From JAAYVZ01 sp035384965 (lineage in GTDB: Bacteria; Acidobacteriota; Thermoanaerobaculia; Thermoanaerobaculales; Thermoanaerobaculaceae), in the NCBI GenBank assembly GCA_035384965.1, contig DAOOJE010000008.1, positions 1-64,000 on the forward strand: a stretch of DNA of 64,000 bases, written 5' to 3'. Shown here in pieces: positions 40,762 through 49,458 of the stretch; the first letter of the stretch is position 1; every line of letters starts with the position of its first letter. Below the pieces are notes generated by a model, which was given only the letters and a program-made list of their open reading frames with translations, did not search any database and was not told where the DNA came from. Made by a program: the position numbers and the translations under genes.

Positions 40762-42360
40762 TCAGCGCGCCACCACCAGCACGTCGCCCGGCTTGATGAG
40801 CGAGGTGCCGAGGTTGTTGAGGCGCTTGAGTTCCGCGACCGTGGTACCGTGCCGGCGGGCGATGTCGTACAGCGTGTCGCCGGGTTTCACCACGTAGCGG
40901 CCGGCAGCCGGACCGGCCGAGGGCGGAGTGGGCTTCTTTGCCCCGCGCGGCCCGCCGCTCTCGTTCGCACGGGCGGCCGGCCGCTGCGGTGACGCGACGC
41001 CGCCAGGTGCGCGAGGAACCACCAGGGTTTGCCCCACCCGCAGCGCGCGCGGGTTGCGCAGGCGGTTGGCGGCCACGATCGCTTCCACCGTCGAGCCGTA
41101 GCGGCGGGCAATGGCCGACGGCGTGTCGCCCTTGCGCACCACGTGCAGGAACTGCCGAACCCGCTCGCCCGGCGGGATCGCCGCCACCGCCGCGGCGTAC
41201 GCCTCCTCCTGCCCGCACGGCACCGCGAGCTGGTAGCGTCCCTCGGCGGGAGTGAGGCGGTGGGTGAGCGCCGGGTTCAGCTCGGCGAGCTGCTCGACCC
41301 CAACGCCGACCCGCTCGGCCAGGACCTCGAGGTCCAGCGCTCCCTCGACCGGCACGCGCCCGAGGCACTCCGGCCGCTCCTCGAAGCGGGGAAAGCCGTA
41401 CGCCTCGGGGTTCTTGGCGACCACCAGGGCGGCCCACATCGCCGGCACGTAGTTGCGGGTCTCGCGCGGCAGGTGGCGGCGAAGCGACCAGAAGTCCGTG
41501 CTTCCCTTGCCCCGCTTGAGCGCCCGCGTTACCCGGCCCGCCCCGGAGTTGTACGCCGCGAGGGCGAGTTCCCAGTCCCCGAACATCGCGTGGAGGTCGC
41601 CGAGGTGCCGCACCGCTGCGGTGGTGGCGAGGTACGGGTCGTTGCGCTCGTCGACGAGACCGTTGACTTTCAGATCGTAGAGCTTGCCGGTGCCGGCCAT
41701 GAACTGCCACAGCCCCTGGGCGCGGGCCCGGGAGCGGGCCTTCGGATTGAAGGCGCTTTCGACCATCGGCAAGTAGGCGAGATCGAGCGGCATGCCGGCT
41801 CGCCGCAGCTCCTCGCGAATGAACGGCAGGTACCTGGCCGCCCGCTCGAGAGCGAGCGTGAAGCGCTCGCGGTAGGTCCCGGTGTAGAACCCGATGAGCG
41901 AGGTGACTTCCGGATTGATCACCACCGGCAGGTCGAATTGCTCGCCTCTGGCGCGATCCAGGGCGGCGGCCACCGCCTCGGGCGGCACCGGGCCGGGCTC
42001 GGGAATCTCGACCTCGCCCGGCGAGCCTTCACCGTTGTCCCAGTACGCCTCCAGCTCCTCGAGCAGGTCGGCCAGCATGTCCTCGATCTCGTCGCCGTCC
42101 CCTGCCTCTCGCCGGGCGCGGAGCAGCCGCTCGATCGCGGCCGTGTGGCAGTCCTCCGCCTCGGTGAGATCGCCCCGCTCCTGGGCCTCCCGAGCCGCCA
42201 GCAGCAAGCCGTCGATTTCGTCCCGCAATTCGGCGGTGCGGTCGGGCTCCGCCACCACGACCGGCCCGGGGGGCGGGGGCACGACTCGGGGCGGCTGCGC
42301 CGACCTGCAGGCGGCCAGGCACAGCACGAGCGCCGCCGGCAGGGCGACCGCTCGCAGCAT
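40762..42360 (-). CDS. MltD-like membrane-bound lytic transglycosylase with LysM repeats
   Basis: This 532-residue lipoprotein has a signal peptide with a lipobox (LVLCLAAC), a charged helical spacer, and an SLT goose-type catalytic domain from about residue 150. The catalytic Glu is in MVESAFNPKARSRARAQGLW near residue 200, with QFMAGTGKLYDL and AYNSGAGRV as further family motifs. Two clear C-terminal LysM modules bind peptidoglycan (GDTPSAIARRYGSTVEAIV and GDTLYDIARRHGTTVAEL), and a weaker LysM-like stretch (LAERVGVGVEQLAELNP) precedes them. It cleaves glycan strands to 1,6-anhydro products. It starts 3 bases after the stop of the MglA-type GTPase gene, so both share a transcript. Confidence 0.9.
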   Translation of the reverse strand: MLRAVALPAALVLCLAACRSAQPPRVVPPPPGPVVVAEPDRTAELRDEIDGLLLAAREAQERGDLTEAEDCHTAAIERLLRARREAGDGDEIEDMLADLLEELEAYWDNGEGSPGEVEIPEPGPVPPEAVAAALDRARGEQFDLPVVINPEVTSLIGFYTGTYRERFTLALERAARYLPFIREELRRAGMPLDLAYLPMVESAFNPKARSRARAQGLWQFMAGTGKLYDLKVNGLVDERNDPYLATTAAVRHLGDLHAMFGDWELALAAYNSGAGRVTRALKRGKGSTDFWSLRRHLPRETRNYVPAMWAALVVAKNPEAYGFPRFEERPECLGRVPVEGALDLEVLAERVGVGVEQLAELNPALTHRLTPAEGRYQLAVPCGQEEAYAAAVAAIPPGERVRQFLHVVRKGDTPSAIARRYGSTVEAIVAANRLRNPRALRVGQTLVVPRAPGGVASPQRPAARANESGGPRGAKKPTPPSAGPAAGRYVVKPGDTLYDIARRHGTTVAELKRLNNLGTSLIKPGDVLVVAR

Positions 42361-42363
42361 CGC

Positions 42364-43830
42364 TCAGTCGCCCTGGAGGTTGACGACCAGGGTCATGGAG
42401 AGCTGGCGGATGCGCTCGCTGCGTTTGAGCTCGACCTCGATCGGGCTCACCTCGCGCAGCGGCTTGCCGTGGGCGTCGACGAGCTGGATGCTCACGAGGC
42501 ACCGACTCGCCCGGCCGAGCGCCCCGCCGACCCGCTCCTCGATCTTGCGCTTCACTTCCTGGCGCGAGTCGACGGACGCCTGCAGGAGGCTGTCGAGGTC
42601 GAAGGAAGGGGCCGGCGTGGAGGCCGGCGGCCGCGATTCGGCCCGCAAGGTGCTGGACTTGCGCAGGGTTTCCAGCTCGGCGAGGATGTCGAGCGAGGAA
42701 GACACCTTGACGTGGCGCATCTCGGCCGGGGCCACGGCCGGCGCCGAGTCGGCCGTGGTGGCGAACTCCACCGCGGCCTCCTCGGGTTCCTCGGCGGCCT
42801 CGACCTCCTCCGCCGCCTCGGTGCGGGCCTCGGCAGCCGCCGGCACGACTTCTTCCGCTGGCGGGAGCACCTCCTCCGCCGGCGGGATGGGCTGTTCGAG
42901 GACCTCCACTTCGGGGGCCGCCGGCTCCGCAGCTGCCGCCGGAACCTCGAGGACTTCCGGCTCGGCGCGCACGGGTGCCGGCCTCGGCGCCTCCACGACC
43001 TTCTCCGCCACCGTGCGGGCGGGCATCGCCGCGGGCGCGGGGGCCTCCGCCTTCTTCTCGCTCGCTGCCCGCACAGCCTGCGCGCGCGCTGCCGCCTCCG
43101 CGGCGGCGGCCAGCCCCTCGGCCGCAGCGGAGCGAAGTGCAGCCGGGTCGAAACTGACGGCCGGTGGAACCGCCGGCACTGGCTGCGGCTGCGGCCGCAC
43201 CACCGGCGGCGCGGCGGCGACGCCCCCGGCCTCCTGGGTCGCCATGCGCTTGCGCAGCGACTTGAGGGTCGACTTGGTGATCGCCTTGAGCGTCTCGAAG
43301 ACACCCTGGCCCTCGACCGCGACGGCCTCGAAGGTCTCCCAGCGCCCCTCGGGGTTGAGCAGCGCGTTAAGTTCCTCGACCGACAGTATGTTCTTGAGAT
43401 CCCGCTTGTTGTACTGGAGAACGAGCGGGAGACTGTCGAGCGTCAGCCCCATTTCCCGCAGGTTCTCCTCGAGGTTCTTGAAGCTCTCCGCATTGGCGTC
43501 GGCCATCGGGCGCTGCGAGTCGGCCACGAAGACCAGCCCGTCGACGCCCTTGAGCACCAGCTTCCTGGTGGTGTTGTAGAACACCTGGCCGGGAACGGTG
43601 TAAAGCTGGAGGCGGGTCCGGAACCCTCCCACCTTGCCGACCTCGATCGGCAGGAGGTCGAAGAACAGCGTGCGGTCGGTCTCGGTCTCGAGCGAGACCA
43701 TTTCCCCCCGGGAGCCGGGGGCGGTCTTGGCGTAGATGTACGAGAGGTTGGTGGTCTTGCCGCACAGGCCCGGACCGTAGTAGACGATCTTCGCCGCCAT
43801 CTGCATTGTGGCCCAGTTGAAGAAGACCAT
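42364..43830 (-). CDS. MglA-type small GTPase with a long acidic/proline-rich C-terminal extension
   Basis: Residues 1-200 match MglA polarity GTPases: P-loop YYGPGLCGKTTNLSYIY, the MglA-specific TVPGQVFYNTTRKLVLKG in place of the usual DxxG, VDGLVFVADSQ and the guanine motif LQYNKRDL. Residues about 210-395 are Ala/Pro/Glu repeats, likely disordered. The last 90 residues (SSSLDILAELETLRKSS, SRQEVKRKIEERVGG, VSIQLVDAHGKPLREVSPIE) look folded and conserved. Stand-alone MglA is about 195 residues, so the tail is an addition. MglA switches govern gliding or twitching polarity. GGAAGG lies upstream of the ATG. Next to the MltD-like gene and just downstream of the DUF2520 gene. Confidence 0.82.
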   Translation of the reverse strand: MVFFNWATMQMAAKIVYYGPGLCGKTTNLSYIYAKTAPGSRGEMVSLETETDRTLFFDLLPIEVGKVGGFRTRLQLYTVPGQVFYNTTRKLVLKGVDGLVFVADSQRPMADANAESFKNLEENLREMGLTLDSLPLVLQYNKRDLKNILSVEELNALLNPEGRWETFEAVAVEGQGVFETLKAITKSTLKSLRKRMATQEAGGVAAAPPVVRPQPQPVPAVPPAVSFDPAALRSAAAEGLAAAAEAAARAQAVRAASEKKAEAPAPAAMPARTVAEKVVEAPRPAPVRAEPEVLEVPAAAAEPAAPEVEVLEQPIPPAEEVLPPAEEVVPAAAEARTEAAEEVEAAEEPEEAAVEFATTADSAPAVAPAEMRHVKVSSSLDILAELETLRKSSTLRAESRPPASTPAPSFDLDSLLQASVDSRQEVKRKIEERVGGALGRASRCLVSIQLVDAHGKPLREVSPIEVELKRSERIRQLSMTLVVNLQGD

Positions 43831-43832
43831 CC

Positions 43833-44786
43833 TTACCCTTCCTCGCCCAACCTCACGAGCAGGACGCTACCACACCGCACCGGGTTGGTCAACGCTCCAT
43901 CAAGTGCCGACGCTGTTTCCGGGGTGATCCTCCCGTCGCGTCGGAGACCCTCGACCGCCACCCGCGCGGCGCTCGCGTAAGCCTCGGCGAGGCAGTCAGG
44001 CAAGGCCTCGAGGTGGGTACGGACCGTCGCCGCGTCCCCCCTCGTCAGCGGCCCCGTCAGGCGCGACAGATCGCCGGTTTCCAGGACGTTGCGCACTGCC
44101 TGCAAGACCAGGGGTGCCAGCGCCCGCCGCTCCCAGCCCGGCCTCGGCCCGAGCCCCGCCAGTTCCCTGGCCGCGGCGGCCACGAGCGCCGGCGCGAGGT
44201 TGGCGGCCAGGGCGGCAAGCGCGTGGTAGAGCGGCTTGTGCCGCGCCGGAAGGCTCACCGGGGCCAGCCCCAGGCGGCGCGCCAGGGCGCGCACGTGCCT
44301 CACCCCCCGCGGATCGCCCTCGACCGCGGCCGCCACTCCGGCGAGCGGCACCAGCGGCCCGTCGCCGCGGCCGAACGCCATGAGCGGGTGCAGCGCCGCG
44401 AGCGAACGTCCCGGCGCCCGCAGCGGCTCGAGCACCGCCGCCGGCAGTACCCCCGAGGTGTGCGCCGCCAAGCGCAGCTCGCGACCCACGCGGGCGGCGA
44501 GGCCGGCCGCGCACGCCGCGATGGCGGAGTCGGGGACGGCCAGGAGCCCGCCCCACGCCGACGGGAGCCGTTCGCCGGGGGCGAGGACCGCAACCCCCGG
44601 GAGACAGCGCCTCGCCCTGGCGCGGGCCCCGGGATCCGCATCCACCACGGCGCTCAGAGGCACGCCGGCCGCCGCCATCGAGCGGGCGAGCTGCAACCCG
44701 CACCGCCCCGCGCCCACGACCAGCCAGGCCCCAGGCTCGCGGCCTCTGGCCGATCCGACGCCTTCCCCGCCATGCGGCTCGACCAC
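43833..44786 (-). CDS. Rossmann-fold and DUF2520 domain protein
   Basis: The 317-residue protein has an N-terminal NAD(P)-binding fold (WLVVGAGRCGLQLARSMAAA), a second part with LLAVPDSAIAACAAGLA, and the DUF2520 signatures AAHTSGVLPAAVLEPL, LHPLMAFG and RHKPLYHALAALAANLAPAL. These proteins resemble ProC/6-phosphogluconate-dehydrogenase-like reductases but have no assigned reaction; in many genomes they sit near pantothenate genes, not here. It overlaps nothing but precedes the GTPase gene by two bases, so they are probably co-transcribed. Divergent from hrcA. Confidence 0.8.
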   Translation of the reverse strand: MVEPHGGEGVGSARGREPGAWLVVGAGRCGLQLARSMAAAGVPLSAVVDADPGARARARRCLPGVAVLAPGERLPSAWGGLLAVPDSAIAACAAGLAARVGRELRLAAHTSGVLPAAVLEPLRAPGRSLAALHPLMAFGRGDGPLVPLAGVAAAVEGDPRGVRHVRALARRLGLAPVSLPARHKPLYHALAALAANLAPALVAAAARELAGLGPRPGWERRALAPLVLQAVRNVLETGDLSRLTGPLTRGDAATVRTHLEALPDCLAEAYASAARVAVEGLRRDGRITPETASALDGALTNPVRCGSVLLVRLGEEG

Positions 44787-44796
44787 GCAAACATGC

Positions 44797-44802
44797 TACA
44801 GT
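44797..44802 (+). promoter_or_regulatory. candidate -10 box (TACAGT) of the hrcA operon
   Basis: TACAGT lies 37 bases before the TTG start of hrcA and resembles the TACAGT box before the M24 gene. No -35 box and no CIRCE inverted repeat were found in the 53-base divergent gap. Confidence 0.35.
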
Positions 44803-44839
44803 AAGCCGGGAGCCGGGTCCGATTCGGGGAGCTGTCGGG

Positions 44840-45889
44840 TTGATCCAGGAGAACCTCACTGAGCGCCAGCGCGAGATCCTCTGCGAGGTCGTGGAGCTCT
44901 ACGTCGCACAGGGCGAGCCCGTCGCCTCCACGGCCGTGGCCAGGGTCTCCCAGACCGGGCTGTCTTCGGCCTCGATCCGCAACGAGATGGCGCACCTCGA
45001 GTCCGCCGGTCTTCTCGTCCAGCCCCACACTTCGGCGGGGCGCGTGCCATCGGATCTCGGCTACCGCGTCTACATCGACAGGCTGCTCAGGAACCACTCG
45101 CTCCCGTCCCGGGACGCCCGGCGCCTGCGGGCCATGCTGCCGCCGGCCGCCTCGCTCGAGGAGTCGCTGGCGCAGGTGAGCCGCGTACTGGCCGAGGTGA
45201 CACGCGAGGTGGGCATGGCGGCGGTGCCGGCGACCCACGAGGCGACCGTCAGCTCGATCCACTTCGTTAAGGTCGCCACACGCCGCATCCTCGGCATCGT
45301 GGTCACTGCCGGCGGACTCGTCGACTCCCGGTTGCTGGCCGTCGAGCGCGACTACTCGGGGAGCGAGCTCGAGCGGATCTCGAACTACTGCTCCGATCAG
45401 TTCGCCGGCCTGACGCTCGAGCAGATCCGCGCCCGCCTCCTCGCCCTCATGGCCGAGGAGCGGAGCCGTTGCGACGAGCTGCTCTCCGGCGTGCTGGCGC
45501 TCGCCCAGCGGACCGTCGTCCCGCCGGCGATGGGCGGCGAGGTGTACGTGGACGGCGCGACCCACTTGCTGGAACGCGCCAGCCCCTCGCAGATCGAGGC
45601 CCTGCGCAGCCTGTTCGCGGCCTTTGCCGACAAGGCGTTGTTGCTCTCGCTCCTCAACGAGTACCTGGCGGCCTCGGGCCCCAGCGTCGCGGTCGGCTCG
45701 GAGATGCCGATCGCCAGCGACGGCGACCTCGGCCTCATCGTGACGTCGTTCCGGTGTCCGAGCGGCGAGCGCGGCGTGGTCGGCGTGATCGGCCTCAAGC
45801 GCATGGAGTACTCACGCATCATCCCGGTTGTCGAGTTCATCGGCAGCTACCTGAGCGAAGTTGGAGGAAGCCCGGGAGGGCAGGCATGA
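44840..45889 (+). CDS. hrcA: heat-inducible transcription repressor HrcA
   Basis: HrcA represses chaperone operons by binding CIRCE operators. The 349-residue protein starts with a winged-helix domain (LTERQREILCEVVELYVAQG, SSASIRNEMAHLESAGLL, TSAGRVPSDLGYRVYID), then the GAF-like inserted dimerisation region (VGMAAVPATHEAT onwards) and the conserved C-terminal SFRCPSGERGVVGVIGLKRM and YSRIIPVVEF. The start codon is TTG at 44840 with GGGGAG 8 bases upstream. Its stop overlaps grpE as ATGA. First gene of a six-gene plus-strand series. No CIRCE site is visible upstream, so its operator may lie elsewhere. Confidence 0.93.
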   Translation: MIQENLTERQREILCEVVELYVAQGEPVASTAVARVSQTGLSSASIRNEMAHLESAGLLVQPHTSAGRVPSDLGYRVYIDRLLRNHSLPSRDARRLRAMLPPAASLEESLAQVSRVLAEVTREVGMAAVPATHEATVSSIHFVKVATRRILGIVVTAGGLVDSRLLAVERDYSGSELERISNYCSDQFAGLTLEQIRARLLALMAEERSRCDELLSGVLALAQRTVVPPAMGGEVYVDGATHLLERASPSQIEALRSLFAAFADKALLLSLLNEYLAASGPSVAVGSEMPIASDGDLGLIVTSFRCPSGERGVVGVIGLKRMEYSRIIPVVEFIGSYLSEVGGSPGGQA

Positions 45890-46512
45890 GCAAGGACGAG
45901 CAGGTCGTCGACCTGACAGACATCGGCGGGGAGGACGCCGCTCCCGCGAACCAGTGCGATGTCTTCGAGACGCCTCCCCAGCCAGCCGCACAGGATGATG
46001 CCCTGCGCGCGGAGATCGACGAGCTGCAGCACGAGATCGACCGTGTGAAGGAGCTCTATCTTCGCAAGCTGGCGGACTTCGACAACTACCGCAAGAGGCA
46101 GGAACGCGAGATGGCGGAGTACCGCCGGCTGGCCAACGCCAACCTCATTCGCGACCTCCTCCAGGTGGTCGACAACCTCGAGCGAGCGGTCGGCGTGCAG
46201 GGCGGCGCCGACGACAGCCTCCGAGTGGGCGTCGAGCTGGTCCTCAAGCAGTTCAAGGACACCCTCCGCAGGCACGGCGTGATCGAAGTCAACCCCGAGG
46301 GCGAGCCGTTCGACCCGACGGTCCACGAGGCCATCCAGCGCGTCGACAGCCAGGAGGTGGACGACAACATCGTCGTCCAGGTGATGCAGAAAGGCTACCT
46401 GCTGAGCGAGCGGCTGCTCCGCCCGGCACTCGTGGTGGTCGCTGTCCCGGTGCGGCCGCAGCAGCTTCCCGAACCCTTCGAGGACGACCATGGCGAAGAT
46501 CATCGGAATTGA
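45886..46512 (+). CDS. grpE: nucleotide exchange factor GrpE
   Basis: GrpE releases ADP from DnaK. The 208-residue protein has an acidic N-terminus, a long dimerising helix (ALRAEIDELQHEIDRVKELY) with the family motif ADFDNYRKRQEREMAEYR, the four-helix section LLQVVDNLERAV, and the beta-wing with GVIEVNPEGEPFDPTVHEA and VMQKGYLLSERLLRPALV. Start ATG overlaps the hrcA stop by four bases; the 3' end overlaps dnaK by 23 bases. Length is typical. Confidence 0.95.
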   Translation: MSKDEQVVDLTDIGGEDAAPANQCDVFETPPQPAAQDDALRAEIDELQHEIDRVKELYLRKLADFDNYRKRQEREMAEYRRLANANLIRDLLQVVDNLERAVGVQGGADDSLRVGVELVLKQFKDTLRRHGVIEVNPEGEPFDPTVHEAIQRVDSQEVDDNIVVQVMQKGYLLSERLLRPALVVVAVPVRPQQLPEPFEDDHGEDHRN

Positions 46513-48352
46513 CCTCGGCACCACCAACTCGTGCGCCGCGGTGGTGGAGGGCGCCCGCCCTCTCGTCATTCCCAACCGCGAGGGCGCCCGCACCACCCCG
46601 TCGGTGGTGGCCCGGGCCGCAGACGGCGAGCTGCTCGTCGGCCAGATCGCGCGCCGCCAGGCCCTGACCAACCCGCGCAACACGGTCTACGCGGTCAAGC
46701 GCCTCATCGGCCGCAAGTACAACACCTCGGAGGTGGCCAAGGCGAGGAGCCTGGTGCCGTTCTCGATCATCGAGGCGCCGAACGGCGACGCTCACGTGCA
46801 GATGGGCGACCGGGGCTACTCGCCGGAGGAGGTCTCGTCGTTCATCCTCCGTGAAATCAAGGAGTTTTGCGAGGCGGCGCTGGGCGAGGAGATCGACCAG
46901 GCGATCATCACCGTGCCGGCCTACTTCGACGACTTGCAGCGCCAGGCCACCAAGGACGCCGGGACGCTGGCGGGGCTCGAGGTGTTGCGGATCATCAACG
47001 AGCCCACGGCGGCGTCGCTCGCCTACGGCTTCGGCCGCGACGGCAACGAGACCATTGCGGTGTACGACCTCGGCGGCGGCACCTTCGATATCTCGATCCT
47101 CGAGATCGGCGACGGCGTCTACGAGGTGAAGTCCACCTCCGGCGACACCTTCCTGGGCGGCGAGGACTTCGACGCCCGGATCATCGACTTCCTGCTCGAG
47201 CAGTTCTACAAGGAGACGCGCGTCGACCTGAGGTCCGACTGCATGGCGATGCAGCGCCTCAAGGAGGCGGCCGAGACCGCCAAGTGCGAGCTGTCCTCGG
47301 CGCAAACGACCTCGATTTCCCTGCCGTTCATCGCCACCGACGGCGCCCAGGCGCTCCACCTCAACGTCACCCTCACTCGCGAGCAGCTCGAACAGCTCGT
47401 GGGCGACCTCGTGCAGTCCACGCTGGGGCCATGCCAAAACGCCCTCGAGGCAGCCGGTCTGCGGCCCTCGGACGTCCACCAGGTGATCCTGGTCGGGGGC
47501 CAGACCCGGATGCCGCTCGTCGGCCGTACCGTGGCCGAGTTCTTCGGGCGGCAGCCCTCGCGCGAGATCAACCCCGACGAGGTCGTGGCAGTCGGCGCCG
47601 CGATCCAGGCCGGGATCGTCCAGGGCGAGATCAAGGACCTCGTGCTGCTCGACGTCACGCCGCTATCGCTCGGCATCGAGACCCGGGGCGGTCTGTTCAC
47701 CAAGCTCATCGAGCGCAACTCGACGATCCCCACCCGCAAGTCCCAGATCTTCACCACCGTGGCCGACAACCAGCGCTCGGTCGAGATTCACGTCCTGCAA
47801 GGCGAGCGTGAGCTTTCGAGCGAGAACAAGTCGCTCGGCAAGTTCGAGCTCGTCGGCATCCCGCCGGCACCGCGCGGCGTGCCGCAGATCGAGGTCACCT
47901 TCGCCATCGATTCGAACGGCATCGTGCAGGTCACCGCCCGTGACCTCGCCACGAACCGCGAGCAGTCGATCCAGGTGAACCCGGCGGGAGGGCTCTCGAA
48001 AGAGGAAATCGACCGCATGGTTCAGGAGGCGGACCGCTTCCGCAAGGAGGACATGCGGCGCAAGGAGCTGCGCCTCATGAAGAACCGCCTGGAAGGCCTG
48101 CTCTACACCAACGAGCGGGTGTTCAAGGAATTCGGCAGCCTGCTCGAGGCCAGCATCAAGGACAAGGTGAAGGAGGCGCTCGAGAGCGGCCGCCGCCTGC
48201 TCGACTCGGACGACAAGTCAGCGATCGAGGTGGCGATCCTGTCGATCCAGGAAGCAGCCCGGTACCTCACGCAAGTCATGCTCATGGATCCGACCAGCTT
48301 CCTCAAGGGCACGGGCGGCGACGGGGTGGTCGAGGGAGACGGCAAGTCGTGA
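46490..48352 (+). CDS. dnaK: chaperone Hsp70 (DnaK)
   Basis: The 620-residue Hsp70 has the actin-like ATPase (IIGIDLGTTNSCAAVVEG at the N-terminus, VPAYFDDLQRQATKDAG, VYDLGGGTFDISILEIGDGV, and the EPTAASLAYGFG phosphate loop) and a substrate-binding domain from about residue 390 (LLDVTPLSLGIETRGG, NSTIPTRKSQIFTT, IDSNGIVQVTARDLAT). The C-terminal lid is present and ends GDGVVEGDGKS. The hinge of the lid and EEID at about 510 are normal. The gene overlaps grpE by 23 bases and dnaJ starts at its own stop codon (GTGA). Partner of GrpE and DnaJ. Confidence 0.97.
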   Translation: MAKIIGIDLGTTNSCAAVVEGARPLVIPNREGARTTPSVVARAADGELLVGQIARRQALTNPRNTVYAVKRLIGRKYNTSEVAKARSLVPFSIIEAPNGDAHVQMGDRGYSPEEVSSFILREIKEFCEAALGEEIDQAIITVPAYFDDLQRQATKDAGTLAGLEVLRIINEPTAASLAYGFGRDGNETIAVYDLGGGTFDISILEIGDGVYEVKSTSGDTFLGGEDFDARIIDFLLEQFYKETRVDLRSDCMAMQRLKEAAETAKCELSSAQTTSISLPFIATDGAQALHLNVTLTREQLEQLVGDLVQSTLGPCQNALEAAGLRPSDVHQVILVGGQTRMPLVGRTVAEFFGRQPSREINPDEVVAVGAAIQAGIVQGEIKDLVLLDVTPLSLGIETRGGLFTKLIERNSTIPTRKSQIFTTVADNQRSVEIHVLQGERELSSENKSLGKFELVGIPPAPRGVPQIEVTFAIDSNGIVQVTARDLATNREQSIQVNPAGGLSKEEIDRMVQEADRFRKEDMRRKELRLMKNRLEGLLYTNERVFKEFGSLLEASIKDKVKEALESGRRLLDSDDKSAIEVAILSIQEAARYLTQVMLMDPTSFLKGTGGDGVVEGDGKS

Positions 48353-49458
48353 ATTCGAAGCGAGACTACTACGAGGTGCTCGGCGTCGCTCGCAGCGCCA
48401 GCCCGGCCGAGATCAAGGCCGCATACCGCAAGGCGGCGGTCAAGTATCACCCCGACCGGAACCCCGGCGACAAGGAGGCCGAGGAGCGCTTCAAGGAAGC
48501 AGCAGAGGCCTACGCCGTGCTTTCCGACCCCGACAAGCGGGCGCAGTACGACCGCTTCGGCCACTCCGGCGTGGGTGAGCAGCCGTTCACCGGCTTCGAC
48601 GCGTCGATCTTCGGCGATTTCGCTGACATCCTCGGCAACATCTTCGGTTTCGAGGGCTTCTTCGGGGGCAGCCGGCGACGCTCCGGCGGCCCGGAGCGGG
48701 GCGCCGACCTGCGCGTCACGACCACGCTGTCGTTCGAGGACATGGCGCGGGGCGTGGAGCGCACCCTCACGGTCGTGCGCGAGGAGAGCTGCGAGACGTG
48801 CCGCGGCGCCGGCACCACCTCCGCGAGCGGCCGGGAGACCTGCCGGGCGTGCGGCGGCCGCGGCCAGGTCCGGCTGAGCCAGGGGTTCTTCACCATGGTG
48901 CAGACCTGCCCGCAGTGCGGAGGAGCCGGACAGGTCATCAGGGATCCGTGCCAGACCTGCCGCGGGTCGGGGCGAGTCGAGGCCCGGCGGGAGGTGAAGG
49001 TCAGCATCCCGCCGGGCCTGGAGGACGGCACGCGCGTGCGGGTCGTCGGGCAAGGCGAGGGCGGCGTGCGCGGCGGTCCTCCCGGTGACCTTTACGTGGT
49101 CGTGAGGGTGCAGCCCCACGAGTTCTTCGTCCGCGACGGTGCCGACCTCCACCTGGAGGTCGAGGTCTCCGCGTTCCTCGCCGCGCTCGGCACCGAGGTC
49201 GAGGTGCCGACCCTGGACGGCAGCGAGAAGGTCCCGGTGCCGTCGGGCACCCAGCCCGGCGACACCGTGACCCTGCGCGGCATGGGGCTGCCGCGTCTGC
49301 GTCGCGGTGGCAGGGGCGATCTGGTCGTGCACTTCAAGGTCGCGGTTCCGCGGCGTCTTTCCGCCAAGCAGAAGGAGCTCCTGCAGGCGATCCTGCGGGA
49401 GGACGAGAAGCCGAGCGTCTTCAAAAAGGTCCGCGATCTCTTCGAGGGCAACGCATAG
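48349..49458 (+). CDS. dnaJ: chaperone DnaJ
   Basis: Full-length class A Hsp40 of 369 residues. The J-domain has the HPD motif in VKYHPDRNPGD, followed by a Gly/Phe region (FGDFADILGNIFGFEGFF). The zinc region holds four CxxCxGxG repeats: CETCRGAG, CRACGGRG, CPQCGGAG and CQTCRGSG. The C-terminal substrate-binding beta domains follow (VSIPPGLEDGTRVRVVGQGEG, LRGMGLPRLRRGGRGDLVVH). It delivers substrates to DnaK and stimulates its ATPase. The start is GTG overlapping the dnaK stop (GTGA). The prmA start overlaps its stop (TAGTG). Confidence 0.97.
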   Translation: MNSKRDYYEVLGVARSASPAEIKAAYRKAAVKYHPDRNPGDKEAEERFKEAAEAYAVLSDPDKRAQYDRFGHSGVGEQPFTGFDASIFGDFADILGNIFGFEGFFGGSRRRSGGPERGADLRVTTTLSFEDMARGVERTLTVVREESCETCRGAGTTSASGRETCRACGGRGQVRLSQGFFTMVQTCPQCGGAGQVIRDPCQTCRGSGRVEARREVKVSIPPGLEDGTRVRVVGQGEGGVRGGPPGDLYVVVRVQPHEFFVRDGADLHLEVEVSAFLAALGTEVEVPTLDGSEKVPVPSGTQPGDTVTLRGMGLPRLRRGGRGDLVVHFKVAVPRRLSAKQKELLQAILREDEKPSVFKKVRDLFEGNA

